DNA from: Lepisosteus oculatus
Taxonomy: Eukaryota; Chordata; Actinopteri; Semionotiformes; Lepisosteidae
Assembly (NCBI RefSeq): GCF_040954835.1
Contig: NC_090716.1
Location: 3,831,605 to 3,895,604, forward strand
DNA: 64,000 nt
Reading direction: 5' to 3'
Shown in pieces: positions 34,601 through 45,414 of this stretch. Below the pieces are notes generated by a model. That model was not told the DNA's origin, searched no databases, and worked only from the letters and a program-made list of their open reading frames with translations. Numbering within the stretch: the stretch's first letter is position 1; every line of letters begins with the position of its first letter. The position numbers and the translations under genes are program-made.

Positions 34601-37600
34601 CCTCCGAAGGCTCCCAGGCCCGATTGCAACACGGCTGCCTGGTAACAGGGCTCGGTCACACGAGATCGAAACGAGAACATGGTTGCTCGCAGATGGATTT
34701 CCATTTCCTTTTCCTGTGTAAAAACCCTGCCCTTGGCTTCGACCAATTCTTTCGCCAGCGCGATTTGGTGGAAAGAACGTCTCCGGGAGAATGCCACCCA
34801 CCCTTTTCTGTTTTTCCGCGTTTGCGCCCACGCCCCCCCGTCCGGGACGCCCCCCCCGCGCGGAGATGTGGGAGGGGGTCGGTGTCGGGCCGCGGGGGGC
34901 AGCAGGAGGGGCAGGAGCTCACCTGGGGGGAGATTGTGAGGTGGGTGCTGCTCAGCCCGGGGTCTATGGAGTGCACGGGTTCGATTTCGCCGTAGCGGGC
35001 GAAGGGCTGTACCGGAAAGGGCTGCACGCTCTGCAGTTCGGTGAAGTGGTTTTCGGGGAACCCCTCAAACTCGCTGGGGTGGATGGGGTGATGGTGGTAG
35101 TCCCAGTAGTGCTCTGCAAGACAAGGAAAAACAACGCTTTAACATGGTCATACTCTGACCTTTGACCCCACCCAACACTCGCTCTGCTCCGGTTTTTTTT
35201 TTTATTTGGAGGACTTCCTGCACACTCAGATCCATGGAGGTCCTTCAAATACAGCTCTGCTGAGAGAACCGGACTGTGTCTACGCCGTTATGGCTAACAG
35301 CAGACAACATGCGTCGGCCGTCCCTGAAACTCCTCCCGCTGCGTAACGTGGGCAGATGCCTGCCACGGCCATGGGCGCTTTTTCCGAGGCTGCGCGACAC
35401 AGGAAACCTGTGTCTGGGCCTGTACCACAGTGAGGCCCGCGCTAAAACCATTCTCGTTAACCCGCTTGTCCGCTCCCCTCGATTTCTGAGCTGTTTCCGT
35501 CGCCGTGACGCTCATCACATCCAGCAGCTTATCTTTGCCCAGAGGAGGGTGATGATGTCACTCGGGTTCCCAGCCTGCGACAAACCAGGCACCTGCTATC
35601 ATTCGGTGACATCGGTCCTTTGGTCTAGAATCGCAACTTGCTTACTTAAACTAGGATGGCAGTTTCCATTTGTTTCTTAAAAAAAGCTACATTCGCATTT
35701 TCCCCTTTTCTAAAATGCTAACGATTCATTTGGAAAATTCAGTGACTTTACTGGTTGATCGCTTACAGCAGCCTGCACAGAACAGTTACCTTTCCTAACA
35801 TGTAAATAGTCATGCTATTGTACAGTGTTCCGGGGTGAAATGCACACCTCCCACTTTAGACGAACGGGAGGTTCAAATGTCTCAGCGTTTACACCGTCAA
35901 ACTAGTCATTGGCATTGAAAAGCTTGATTGTATTTCTCAAGTTGTCTATACGTTTTAACCCACAGGTTTTCTGAGCAAAGTCACAGCTCAGAAAACTGTG
36001 AACTAGACTTAGGCAGCCATCGAGCTTGTGGCCAGTCCCAGTATGCCCTTTGCCCGATACCAAACAAGGCAACATTTCCAGTAACACCCGCCAGCCTTCT
36101 CTTTCAAGGGACGTTAATGACATCCCACCTAGGTTAAAAGTAAACTGTAAAGGATCTCACATCCCAAATGATGCAGCAGAGGCAGTCAGTGCCGTCCAAC
36201 CAGGAGTGTGTCTGATGGCATAAAGCCGTCTCAATAAAAAAGCAACACACAAAAGCATGTGGAGCACAAGAGCACCTAGCCTGTAGCATGGTGTTTCCAT
36301 GAATTCCTGCGATATGGGAATGCAATCCAAGCTTTTTCCTACCTTTCACCCCACTGTCTGCCACCTCGCTGCCCTCGCTGCACATACCTCTTGGTCTAAC
36401 TGGAATTTTCCAAAACAGAAAAAAAAAACAGGGTGGGGGTCTGGTTTATCTGGTACTTAGATCAAGCAACACTGCCTTCAACACATTTATTTAAGCAGCC
36501 CTGAAGTGACAGTGAGAAACAGGCAAATTTGTTTTTCATACACTGTATGTCACAGGGATGCTGAAAATGTCTAAAGTAACTAAAATGTAAATCACTGATC
36601 TTGTAGTCTAAGTTTTAAAGTAAAGCACTGTACTTTGAATTTGTTTCTTCCAGTTTTACTGCTTCTAAGAACTAAAGTTAAAATCGCACATTAGGTAGAA
36701 TGCCACACTATGTTTTATAGCGAAGTCACTCTTCCTGTTAATTCTCTTTTCTCCTTTGCAGCAAGGTCAGAATTAGGGTCACTTTCATCAGCAAAAACCT
36801 CTTCCCTCCCAGTGTGTCAGCGCTTGTCATTATGAATCAATTCTCAGGCATCTACAACACGTGCACCAGTTGACCGAACGGTGTGTACTATGAAAGACAA
36901 TATGAATATCAAGTCTATTCATCCCACCCTTCCTCAACCAGTCTTTCTTCCAGGCCTTTTTTTCTCAGTCTAAAGAGATTACAGGTTGTACAGGACTCAC
37001 ACTAAATTAGGTCATATATAATATATCCATCCATTAGGAGATGTTGCTTTTTCCTTGTAAGGATTGTGGCACCATGGAGTCCATCTTAGAAGCATAGGGC
37101 AAAAGGCAGGATACACCCTGGACAGGACACCAGTCCATCAGAGGGCACAATGCACTACCACACCCTGGACAGTCCAACACAGGGCACAAGGCAGGATACA
37201 CCCTGGACAGGACATCAGTCCATCACAGTGCACAAGGCAGTACCACACCCAGGACAGTCCATCACAGTGCACAAAGCAGCAACACATTCTAGACAGGACA
37301 AAAGTCCATTATAGGGCACAAGGCAGGATACACCCTGGACAGGACACCGGTCCATCACAGGGCACAAGGCAGTACCACACCCTGGACAGTCTATCACAGG
37401 TCACAAGGCAGTACCACAGCCTGGACAGTCCATCACAGTGCACAAGGCAGTACCACAGCCTGGACAGTCCATCACAGTGCACAAGGCAGTACCACAGCCT
37501 GGACAGTCCATCACAGTGCACAAAGCAGCAACACATCCTAGACAGGACAAAAGTCCATTATAGGGCACATAGCAGGATACACCCTGGACAGGATAATAGT

Positions 37601-40600
37601 TCATCACAGGGCATAAGGCAGAATACACCCTGCACAGGACACCAGTCCATCACAGGACACAGGGCAGGACCACACCCTGGACAGGACACCAGTTCATCAC
37701 AGAATACACACACCCTGGCCAGGACACCAGTCCATTGCAGTGCAGACACACACACAGGCTAACACCTCTCCAGCATGCCTCTGAAAGGTGGGAATAACCT
37801 GGAGCAGATGGAGAAAACACAGGGGGAATGTGCAACTCCAAAAAGAGGTCATCTCTGTCCAGAATCGAACCCAGGACCCAAACTCCGCAAGGCAGCAGTG
37901 CTAACAGCCATGCAAACACACTGCCATAGTATAATATAAAAAGGTCAGGGACAGGAACGTGAGTTCACTGAAGGTAATCACAGTGTTCTGTTTGCTGTTC
38001 AAAATATCTTTCACTTTGCAGCCCAGATGTGTTCCTATAGCAGTTCAGCAGCTTTTTTTTTTGTGACAAACTGACTGACAAGAGGTCACAGAAAGAACTG
38101 GGGGGTGTGAGTTACAGTTAGACACTTTAAATAAACATCTGTAGACTCACTGCAGCTGGTTGCTGCAGATTAAAAACCACGTGACACCAGGACAGTAATA
38201 GTGCATTAAATACATTCTGGCATCTGCCGGGCTGATTTCAAGAGGCCGACGTTTTCTGGCACGGTTAATCCAAAGAGTTCCCATAAAATCTGCTCGCGTA
38301 AAGCAGGATTAGCTCAGCTGCTTCCATCAGCACTGTGAGCCCAACTGAGCTGCATGACAGCTCTCGGGAGCACGGGGGACATGCTGAAAGGGGGTAAAGA
38401 TGTATACATTTAATTAGAATGCAAATGCCCTGTGCTGAGGATGCACTCGATGTGGAAAGGCCTCACTTTCTTGCCACGATTCTCCATCCCACGTTCTCTC
38501 CACCCTGGATCCGGCCAGGAATGGGTGTGATAAAATGTGCCGCCCAGAGGTGCACGCAGGGCCCACCACAGTGTCCGACCTGCAGTCTTTTCCCCGCTGG
38601 TGCAATGCCTATCCGAAGGCCAGGCCGGGAAACCGGCGGGGCCGCGGTCAATGCAAGCGGAAGACCGGGACCTCTTTCTTGGCGCTCCGTGCCTATTCCA
38701 GTCGTCCCCTTCCCCGCTCCCCCCCTCCAGCGTTTCCGCTTCGGATCGGTCACCGGATTCAAGACACCGCGGTTGGGCTGTGCGGAACTAAGAAAGTGTC
38801 TGCGACTGACGGTCAAGACTCGTTCACTGGTCCAAGAGCACTAGGGACTACACCCCCTGCCCACGCCTGCTGCATAAAAATCCCTGTTGCAGACCCCCCG
38901 TTGCTCTGCAGAAACAATCCGCAGACGTCCGTGTGGAAACAGATGGGAAAAATGCCTAAAGCAAAACTGATATTCTGTCTGTGGCAATGACACACAATCT
39001 CCGAATCCTGCCCCAGAGGAACAGAGTCAGCGATCGCTCCTTACAGCTAGAAACATGCCTACTGGTTTTAAAATACTGTGGCTCACCACCCACTAATCTA
39101 CTAGTGCTTAATTACATGGTTATGACACTCGTGCCAGTCTAACACTAAGCGGTACACAAAGGGATAGATAATGCACAGCTAATTTTAAACGTCTGTATAC
39201 CGCGTATGAGCATGGCATCTCAGAATTATCCATCCCCTAAAAAAGAGTGGCGCCATTACGCTCCCCTCAGGTATTTATACGAAATAACTTCAACTGTTGC
39301 ATTTTGAAGCAAAACGAAAACAACACACTTCATCTCCAGACACTTATGGCCAGACACGTACTGGCCGCATAAAAAGCCAGCAACTGTTCTATTCACTCGG
39401 ACGGAGCCCAGAGAAAGGGTTAGACTGGGATCCCGTTTATGGCGGGGACTGGGGATAACTCCAGCAGCCACAACACAGCGATTATACCGGAGGTCATGCA
39501 CGCCGAGCCTCTGGAGAAGCACACGCGTTTGCCCCTGTTTGAAATGCCGATACACAGAGGAGGCTTCAGTGCCGCGGGTGTTTGACGCCTTTGGTATTTA
39601 CAGTACATGTTCCTCTTCAGTCCGGTCTGTATTATCATGTCTCTTCGTCAGCATGGTCCTCCGAGTTTGTTTTGGTTTTGCTTTGCTAAGCGACTCCACA
39701 TTTCCTTTCCTCTTTTTTTCTGTTCTTTGCATTAATATCTTCCCTTTTTTCGGTGTCTTTTTGGTTACATCAGCAGTTTTTCTTTTTACATTAAATCACT
39801 TACTGGAATAAAATTGCAGGTGTATTCTAACCGAAGTTATAGATTATTTTTCTAAACCCCTTACTTTTAAGACAAAACAACCCGTGTACGTGGGTGACCT
39901 TTACAAGGGGGTAAAGTCATTACAATTAATATATCCATCTAAGAAATTCCACTTTACATCATCGCACGACTAAACAGAACCAATTGTGCACATACCATTT
40001 TAACTTAAAAGATATGTGTAATTATTGTTAAAATTAAAAACAAAAAGATCATTAGGAGACAAGTAAAATTCAACCTTACCTCCATGACTGTCACCATCAT
40101 TAAGGTAGGGGTAATATTCGATTGGTTGTCGGTAGATATCGTGATCGTAAGTAATAATTTCTTCTGAAGACTTTTGAAATAAAACAGATGGACAGGAAAC
40201 ACGGCATGAGAATGCTATTTATTCAACAAGACGTGGGACATACACACTGTTGTAAAAAATAACTTTGTTCGCATGAATAGTTGTGAACTAGACAACTGTT
40301 TTTAAATGTTCAAATTTCCAACTTCATGTTACTTTTCTAATATTTCTAAAATACAAGCATCAAGTGAAGTATAAAATAGTTAATATTAGTCTCTTAGTAC
40401 TGTAAGTAGCGAAATATTGTACTTGTTTATTATTTTCTTCATGTCCTGTTTCTCTCTATAGAATGTATATTTACAAAATAATCGAATCGCACACAAAACG
40501 TTGTTTTATGCATTTAAATGACTGTAAAATATGGGCACTATGCATTAAAATACTGTAAGATGAGGGCATTTTAGTATTTTCCAATAAGGTGGAAGCACTT

Positions 40601-41457
40601 TAAGTTAAAACGATATCACTTTATTTTTTTAAACAGTCACACATAAACATAACAAAAGTAACACAACAAAATAACTTAATGTTTACCCTTACAACATTAT
40701 TGAAAATAATAAATAAATAATGAGTGTTGTTATAACACAAAAATGAAAATATACAAGTAATTGTAAACTAAAAATAACAAGACAATGCATGTTTTAACAT
40801 CACTGTCCTTGAAGTGTTCTTTGTTTTAGGAATGTATATGTTTACAATAAATTGTAAAATTATATTCTCAAATATACATTACTAGGTACTCTGTAAGCTA
40901 AGAAAAATCCATGCAAGCATGATTTTACTATTTGATTTTTGAAAGATCAAAAGAACTGAGGATTGTGCTAACATTAAAACTAAAAGCAAATTTATATTAT
41001 AATCCCCTCAAATGACAGAAATAATGTCCCATGGATTCGTGTGAAATACAGTACACAGCGAATTGGAAATGGTATGAGACAAGACAAACCAAAAACATTT
41101 AAACATGATTAAAAATTTGAAGGTTAAGTTGTACTGAATTTCAGAATGAGGTCAAATATGATCACCTTTTCTTGTTACTTTTAGTTTACCCTGTAATACA
41201 AACAGAATAACTTTGTTTTAATACTGCTGATGAGAATGATAGTGCATCAATATTGTTTTTTTTTTACTCTTAACTATAAATTAAGTTTATTTTTCCCATC
41301 CCCTTCCACATTACTTTTTAAATTAATCTCTTTACTGTGACCCATTACCATGGGAATAATTTCGCTTAACAGGAAAGAGCTCGAAACTACAGAAATAAAT
41401 CGAAGAGGTACTTACAGGTGCAATGAGGTATCCCTCCATCCTGTGTGCATGTAGCAT
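28362..41457 (-). CDS. SPI1: SPI1 (PU.1), ETS-family transcription factor, complete gene of five coding exons
   Basis: Master regulator of myeloid and B-lymphoid development; binds purine-rich GGAA sites. Five exons splice to 828 nt including the stop, 275 residues (human PU.1 has 270), with every junction phase agreeing. Layout: N-terminus [14 protein letters not shown]; acidic/aromatic activation region with [16 protein letters not shown] and [21 protein letters not shown] block; PEST-like linker [23 protein letters not shown] domain about 171-258, with the recognition helix [11 protein letters not shown] carrying the two DNA-contact arginines (Arg235 and Arg238, the counterparts of human Arg232 and Arg235). 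SPIB or SPIC would differ in the N-terminus and linker. Its position next to MYBPC3 on the same strand matches the human locus and the teleost spi1b locus. Exon calls rest on family similarity and splice signals; no transcript was seen. Confidence 0.96.
28682..29996 (-). other. SPI1 intron 4
   Basis: Intron of 1.3 kb. Contains a 'tcatttagcttgtttagc' mini tandem near 28780-28815 and a near-complete interspersed repeat (28894-29312). Confidence 0.85.
28894..29312 (+). repeat. Interspersed repeat with 'AAAGCGCTTTACA' core, near full length
   Basis: Holds 'ctatagctcttttctggacc', 'aaagcgctttacatg', 'ggggatcccctccacccccac', 'cagtgtgcagccccacctga' and a tail 'gggtgagcgccccctgctgg'. The same 5' part recurs at 44178-44280. 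The family is common in fish, but I cannot name the subfamily. Confidence 0.75.
29997..30180 (-). CDS. SPI1: SPI1 coding exon 4 (PEST-like linker)
   Basis: The 184-nt exon encodes [20 protein letters not shown], then [20 protein letters not shown] and [19 protein letters not shown], ending EP plus one base. SSDEED holds casein-kinase-type serines as in human SSDEEEGERQSPP. The acceptor CGTACAG|AAG is less sure than the rest, because the exon start is poorly conserved. Donor G|GTGAGT. A CR1 tail begins about 60 nt upstream of the acceptor. Confidence 0.88.
30181..34922 (-). other. SPI1 intron 3
   Basis: Intron of 4.7 kb. Contains a CR1 tail near exon 4, a CpG-enriched patch (31165-31350), AT-rich sequence from 31.7 to 33 kb, and a CpG-rich 5' part next to exon 3. 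In mammals an antisense PU.1 RNA is reported to start in this intron. Confidence 0.8.
30243..30350 (+). repeat. CR1-like LINE 3' tail
   Basis: 'ttgattcaagaaaaggctgg', 'cttactaccgaacaggctag' and 'ctgggctgaatggcttcttc' match the standard CR1-tail layout seen elsewhere in the window. 5'-truncated. Confidence 0.65.
34560..35000. promoter_or_regulatory. CpG-rich stretch over SPI1 exon 3 / start of intron 3
   Basis: CpG-dense and GC-rich, peaking at 34805-34900 with C runs of 7-8 and several CGCG/GCGC steps. It borders the exon 3 donor. The G-rich runs on either strand could form quadruplexes. Function is not shown. Confidence 0.5.
34923..35113 (-). CDS. SPI1: SPI1 coding exon 3 (activation region)
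   Basis: The 191-nt exon encodes [19 protein letters not shown], then [19 protein letters not shown] and [19 protein letters not shown], ending HLTISPQ. The [11 protein letters not shown] block is almost identical in human. Acceptor TGTCTTGCAG|AG, donor CAG|GTGAGC. The exon lies in a CpG-rich stretch. Confidence 0.95.
37022..37925 (-). repeat. SINE-like repeat with an internally expanded minisatellite (about 15 units)
   Basis: The outer parts are the common SINE in minus orientation: 'atccatccatt' at the left, and 'gaatcgaacccaggaccc' plus 'ggcagcagtgctaacagcc' at the right. Between about 37105 and 37745 its 'accctggacaggacaccag'-'tccatcacagggcacaaggc' segment is repeated about 15 times. Units are of two sizes, 39 bp and 45-48 bp; the short ones lack the 'gacaccag' part. 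A two-unit pattern near 37255-37320 recurs near 37505-37575. The 39-bp period keeps long frames open on both strands, which are not genes. Confidence 0.9.
38560..38830. promoter_or_regulatory. CpG-rich patch in SPI1 intron 2
   Basis: Many CpGs in sequence such as 'ccgggaaaccggcggggccg', 'ccgcttcggatcggtcaccg' and 'acaccgcggttgg', within an otherwise CpG-poor intron. It could be an intronic enhancer or an alternative promoter. No motif proves it. Confidence 0.45.
40080..40170 (-). CDS. SPI1: SPI1 coding exon 2 (activation region)
   Basis: The 91-nt exon encodes [20 protein letters not shown] and then [10 protein letters not shown], matching human DLVPYDTDLYQRQTHEYYPYLSSDGESH. The acceptor TTTCAAAAG|TCT is slightly unusual; the nearby alternative TTCAG would break the frame. 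Donor G|GTAAGG. Confidence 0.95.
40171..41415 (-). other. SPI1 intron 1
   Basis: Intron of 1.2 kb, strongly AT-rich, with no repeat family recognised. Confidence 0.85.
41416..41457 (-). CDS. SPI1: SPI1 coding exon 1 (start codon)
   Basis: The 42-nt exon encodes [14 protein letters not shown], clearly related to human MLQACKMEGFPLV. The donor is CCT|GTAAGT, phase 0. An internal in-frame Met (residue 7) could be a second start. Confidence 0.93.
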
Positions 41458-41900
41458 CAAGCAGATTGAGCAAAATAATCAGCTAACAGTCTTACTTTTC
41501 TTAGTCTCTTTCAAAACTTCAAGAAGCCATTGCATAACTCAAAAGACAATTTTCTCAACAAATCAACCGGGAGGCCACTTTTCTTCTCCGTCGGTAATTT
41601 GTCCGAGAAAAACAAATGCCTGTTGTCTGTAAAAACAGTACAAGTTTAAAAACCAATTACACACCTGTCAGATTAATACATGTACACTGTTTTTATTGTA
41701 TTAACACACTGGCTGTTGCTGAAGACAATCTAAAATGGCCCTTTTTCCTTTTTTTTCAGAAAGTTCCTGATTGTAAGTGATGTGTCAGATGGAGATAGTG
41801 ATTCAACTATATCTGAGTTGAAATTGTGTCATCAGCTGTCAGCCAATCAAATCAGGTCTGCGTATTTTAATGAATCAGGCCTCACCTTTTTTTCGTGACA
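41458..41900 (-). promoter_or_regulatory. SPI1 5' leader and candidate promoter
   Basis: Read on the minus strand: an inverted CCAAT box (GATTGGCT, near 41831-41841), a GATA-like site (CTATCTCC), an A-rich GGAA element (AAAAAAAAGGAAAAAG, 41741-41756) and AGGAACTT (41761-41768), which could bind ETS factors including PU.1 itself. Two short upstream ORFs start at 41535 (19 codons with stop) and 41530 (4 codons with stop). The transcription start is unknown. PU.1 autoregulation is known in mammals; its presence here is inference. Confidence 0.4.
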
Positions 41901-44135
41901 CACAGACACTTCAAATTTGGCTGAAGCAAAGTACAGTATTTACCAAATATACCAAATACCTTAGTACAATAAACACCAATTTTATATATCTATCTATCAC
42001 TTTGAGTTATTTTAATTAAATGTATACAGCAAATTCTAAAAATCAGTCAGTGTAAAATTAAAACTAAATTTGAATTCTAATGCCATGCATGGCTGGACAG
42101 TTTATAAATACTTTCTGTCAAGTTGTGGTTAAAGTTTTTAAGCAGTGATGCCAGAACGATACTTGGGGCTGTGACGGGCGTCTTGACAGAATTACAGAAT
42201 CAGTTTTATTTCTGAACAAATAAAATGATTTTCAAGATCCTTAATCCTTCGAAGACCTCATATCAGAATCTGTAAGGAGAGGTGTAAACAATGGAAACAT
42301 GAAAAAGAGAGTTTCCAATTTCCGCTGATAATTTAACTTTTCAGATAAAACCGAAAGTAAAAAATGCATTATGATACTTGTATAAAACCCTTACCTGAAA
42401 CTGTGGTGTTTATTTATAAGCTTCTGTAACATCCAAATTGACGAGTCTTTTAAACTGTACCAAGAACAGGAGAGACAGTGACTATGGTCTGCTGAAAGAC
42501 CATTATCACAACGTCTTTTCAAAAACAGAGGTATAAAATATCTTTTGAAAACGCACTCATTGCCTTATGCATATGAACATCCTACAGTCTGTAAAAATGT
42601 AGTCAAGAGAATTTCTTTAGCCTTGCTGACATGTGAATTTAACAGAATCACTCACCTGACATCAGGGCAACTTTCGGTTATTCGCAGGTTTTTTTTTATG
42701 ATTGTTATAAGTGTGCTGTGTTGTGGATATAGCGTATCATTAACACATCATTTGCTAAAAGTGAAGTTATGAGAAAGGCTTGTTCCCTTTTTTAATCAAA
42801 GCCCAAACACTGCTACTTCTTCCTTTTAGAGGAGCTAACTGTAACTTGGATCAGGTGGAATGTATCCCCTATGAAATATAACAACAGTCCTCTTTCTCAT
42901 GTAAAATAAAAGGCTTAGCTTGTTGTCAGAGTTCCTGGACCTGTTCTCCATTGTGACCCCTGGGCTTAACACTAGGTGCAGGAGAATTGCCTATAGTAAC
43001 ATTTGACATTATAGGCAAAGTTATATACAGTATCCTAGTTATGTTCATTTTAAAGTAGGAGAGACCATAAAGGCACATAGAATGTATGATTATTTTCCCT
43101 ATTTGTCCACATTGGTGGATATTTATGATATCCGTGGCATAATTAATTTAAAATCGAATTTATGTAAGCCAAACTCAAAGGTTGTGCAAGTGAATACACT
43201 TGTTTCTGATCCTAAGATGAAGTGGATTTAAATACACAATGTTCCGTTCTATTAATTTTTTCTCAGGCGTGAAATTTCACATCTGGGCTTTAAAGCCTGT
43301 CATCTGCATCCTCAAATAGTTTAAACTAAAGGTACTGATGGCATAGCACAGCTTGTGGGAGGAATCCAAGTTGGTCTTGTAATGTCCTATTGCCTCTCCA
43401 TGCCATGTGTACATAAGCTATAATTAATTACCATGACTTCATTGAGCTTTATCTTAATACGAAAATAATGAATACTGTTTTTAAAGACACTGCAGTTAAT
43501 TATTAGTTAATGTGATTTCTTGCTATAATATTTAGTATCAAGTATATAGTATCTTGATATAACATTATCTTATAATTTATATGCAGCATATTAACAATAC
43601 TGTAATTTTTAAAATATTATTCACTACTTAATAAAAATCAGTGACACTCTTTTCCAATAAAGACCAAATGCAAGCGAGCCTCAAGGTTGCAGAGATTAGG
43701 AGGAGACTCTAAGAACAATGGTATGTCTTGGTGTCTCGGTCCTGCTTGACTCATGCCCTGTGTCCTATTTCCCCACTGAGGAGAGAAGGATTTGCATGCT
43801 GTAGGTCCTCTGTGTCAGAATCCTGGGATGACACTCATGTAGCTGCCATCGAAGAGATGCTTACATGGGGATAATGGCCTGGCAGTGTTTCTGACTGGAC
43901 TCCAGTTTTTGGTAGCTGTTGACAGCAGGGCTCTTCTGATAAGATTTCTGTGGAGATACAGGGTTTCCTTTGAGTAATCACTGGGGGGGAGGTTGGCGAA
44001 GAATAAACAGGAACTGGAGTTGTATTCTTTTTTAAGTATACATAAGGCCCAAGAGATCTAAGGTGGTGGTGGTGATGGGGGTTAAGTTTTTTTTTAATGT
44101 TTTTAACGAACATGAGGTTAGTTGTATTTCTTTGG

Positions 44136-44137
<2 letters not shown>

Positions 44138-44177
<40 letters not shown>
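44138..44177. repeat. (TAA)n microsatellite
   Basis: About 13 perfect TAA units, directly followed by the 44178-44280 repeat. This is a typical insertion-site or tail microsatellite. Confidence 0.95.
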
Positions 44178-44280
44178 TGCTTACACTTATATAGCGCTTT
44201 TCTGGACACTCCACTCAAAGCGCTTTACAGGTAATGGGGATCCCCTCCACCACCACCAGTGTGCAGCCCCACCTGGATTG
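44178..44280 (+). repeat. Interspersed repeat with 'AAAGCGCTTTACA' core, 5' fragment
   Basis: 'cttatatagcgcttttctgg', 'aaagcgctttacag' and 'ggggatcccctccaccacc' match the copy at 28894-29312. Truncated after about 100 bp. Confidence 0.75.
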
Positions 44281-44732
44281 TGTGTTATGTGTTTGGTGGG
44301 ATTCGTGATTACACATAGTTGAAGTAAAAGAGGATACAATAATGTAATAAATTAATTAACTGAATAAAGCAAAGGATGGAGGTTTTATATAGGAATTTAA
44401 ATGGAGAGATGGGTCCTGCATATCTCATGATTCAGTCATGTTCATTTAAAAGACAGCTGAAGTAACTGAATAAACTGAAAGGAGAGGTGGAATTCAGGGA
44501 GACTTTACTGGCAGTTTTTGAATGTTCCAGAAACAAACAAAAAAGCATAATGAAAACACTTTCACCATCTGTCTCTCCAGACTAAAAATATGCCCTAAAA
44601 CATTTGTAATCTCAACCACACAATTGTGTTTGATTGTGTAGTCACCGATCCATCCGCCAGTTAAGCTGATACCATCAAGAGAAAATACACCCCAGAGACA
44701 ATAAAATGAAAGACGTTTTAGACCAAACTAGG

Positions 44733-44890
44733 CGCCATATGGAAATGCAGTGGTTAGCACTCTTTCACACAGGGCTTGGCTCAGGGTTAAGTTCCTGGCT
44801 GGAGCACTTTCTGTGTGAAGCCTGCATGGTCTTCTCATGTTTGTGTGGCCTTCCACTGCTCCCACCTCCTACAGACTTGGCCTCATGACT
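44733..44890 (+). repeat. Degenerate SINE-like repeat, plus orientation
   Basis: 'atgcagtggttagcactctt', 'gttcctggctggagcacttt' and 'gtgtgaagcctgcatggtct' match the first half of the 5318-5620 family. Confidence 0.6.
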
Positions 44891-45196
44891 ATTATAAGTC
44901 CCATCATGCACCCTAAGGATCAGGTAGACCACCTCCCCCCTCAGGAGTAGATGTCCAGACTAATGGAGGAAGACAACCAACATCATCCAATTAGTGGACA
45001 TTCCATGTAATGATTTATTTCAAAGACTTGCAGTGCATGTGAAGAACATAACATTTAATTATTCCTTCAGATGCACGTAAACAAAAAAAACCTTTTCTTT
45101 CTTTGTTCTCTTACTTGTTTGGTGAATGAGAACAAATTAGAACCTAACCACCTTCAAAAACATAGTCACATATTAACATTGAAGCTAAAACAAAAT

Positions 45197-45414
45197 GCTA
45201 AAACAAAATATCTTAAAGGAAAGCAAAAGTGTTCCAGCAGGACATAGAATGATTCAGTAATGTTAATATGTGCTAAAACAAAATATCTTAAAGGAAAGCA
45301 AAAGTGTTCCAGCAGGACATAGAATGATTCAGTAATGTTAATATGTGCTAAAACAAAATATCTTAAAGGAAAGCAAAAGTGTTCCAGCAGGAAATAGAAT
45401 GATTCAGTAATATT
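45197..45414. repeat. 75-bp tandem repeat, three copies
   Basis: Units start at 45197, 45272 and 45347 with a period of exactly 75 bp. The first two are identical by eye; the third carries a few changes (gaaatag for gacatag, attacc at its end) and is incomplete. AT-rich, non-coding. Confidence 0.95.

Larger units (their letters stand above)
35114..40079 (-). other. SPI1 intron 2
   Basis: Intron of 5.0 kb. Holds a CpG-bearing patch at 35270-35520, the SINE-derived minisatellite (37022-37925) and a CpG-rich patch (38560-38830). 36.4-37.0 and 39.6-40.0 kb are AT-rich with nothing recognised. Confidence 0.8.

Noticed and set aside
37064-37762. A 232-codon plus-strand frame, with further frames on the other strand
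   Set aside because: It is produced by the 39-bp minisatellite period (a multiple of three). The sequence is SINE-derived and open in several frames at once.
43835-44218. A 127-codon minus-strand frame with poly-leucine
   Set aside because: The leucine run is the (TAA)n microsatellite read backwards, and the rest has no similarity.
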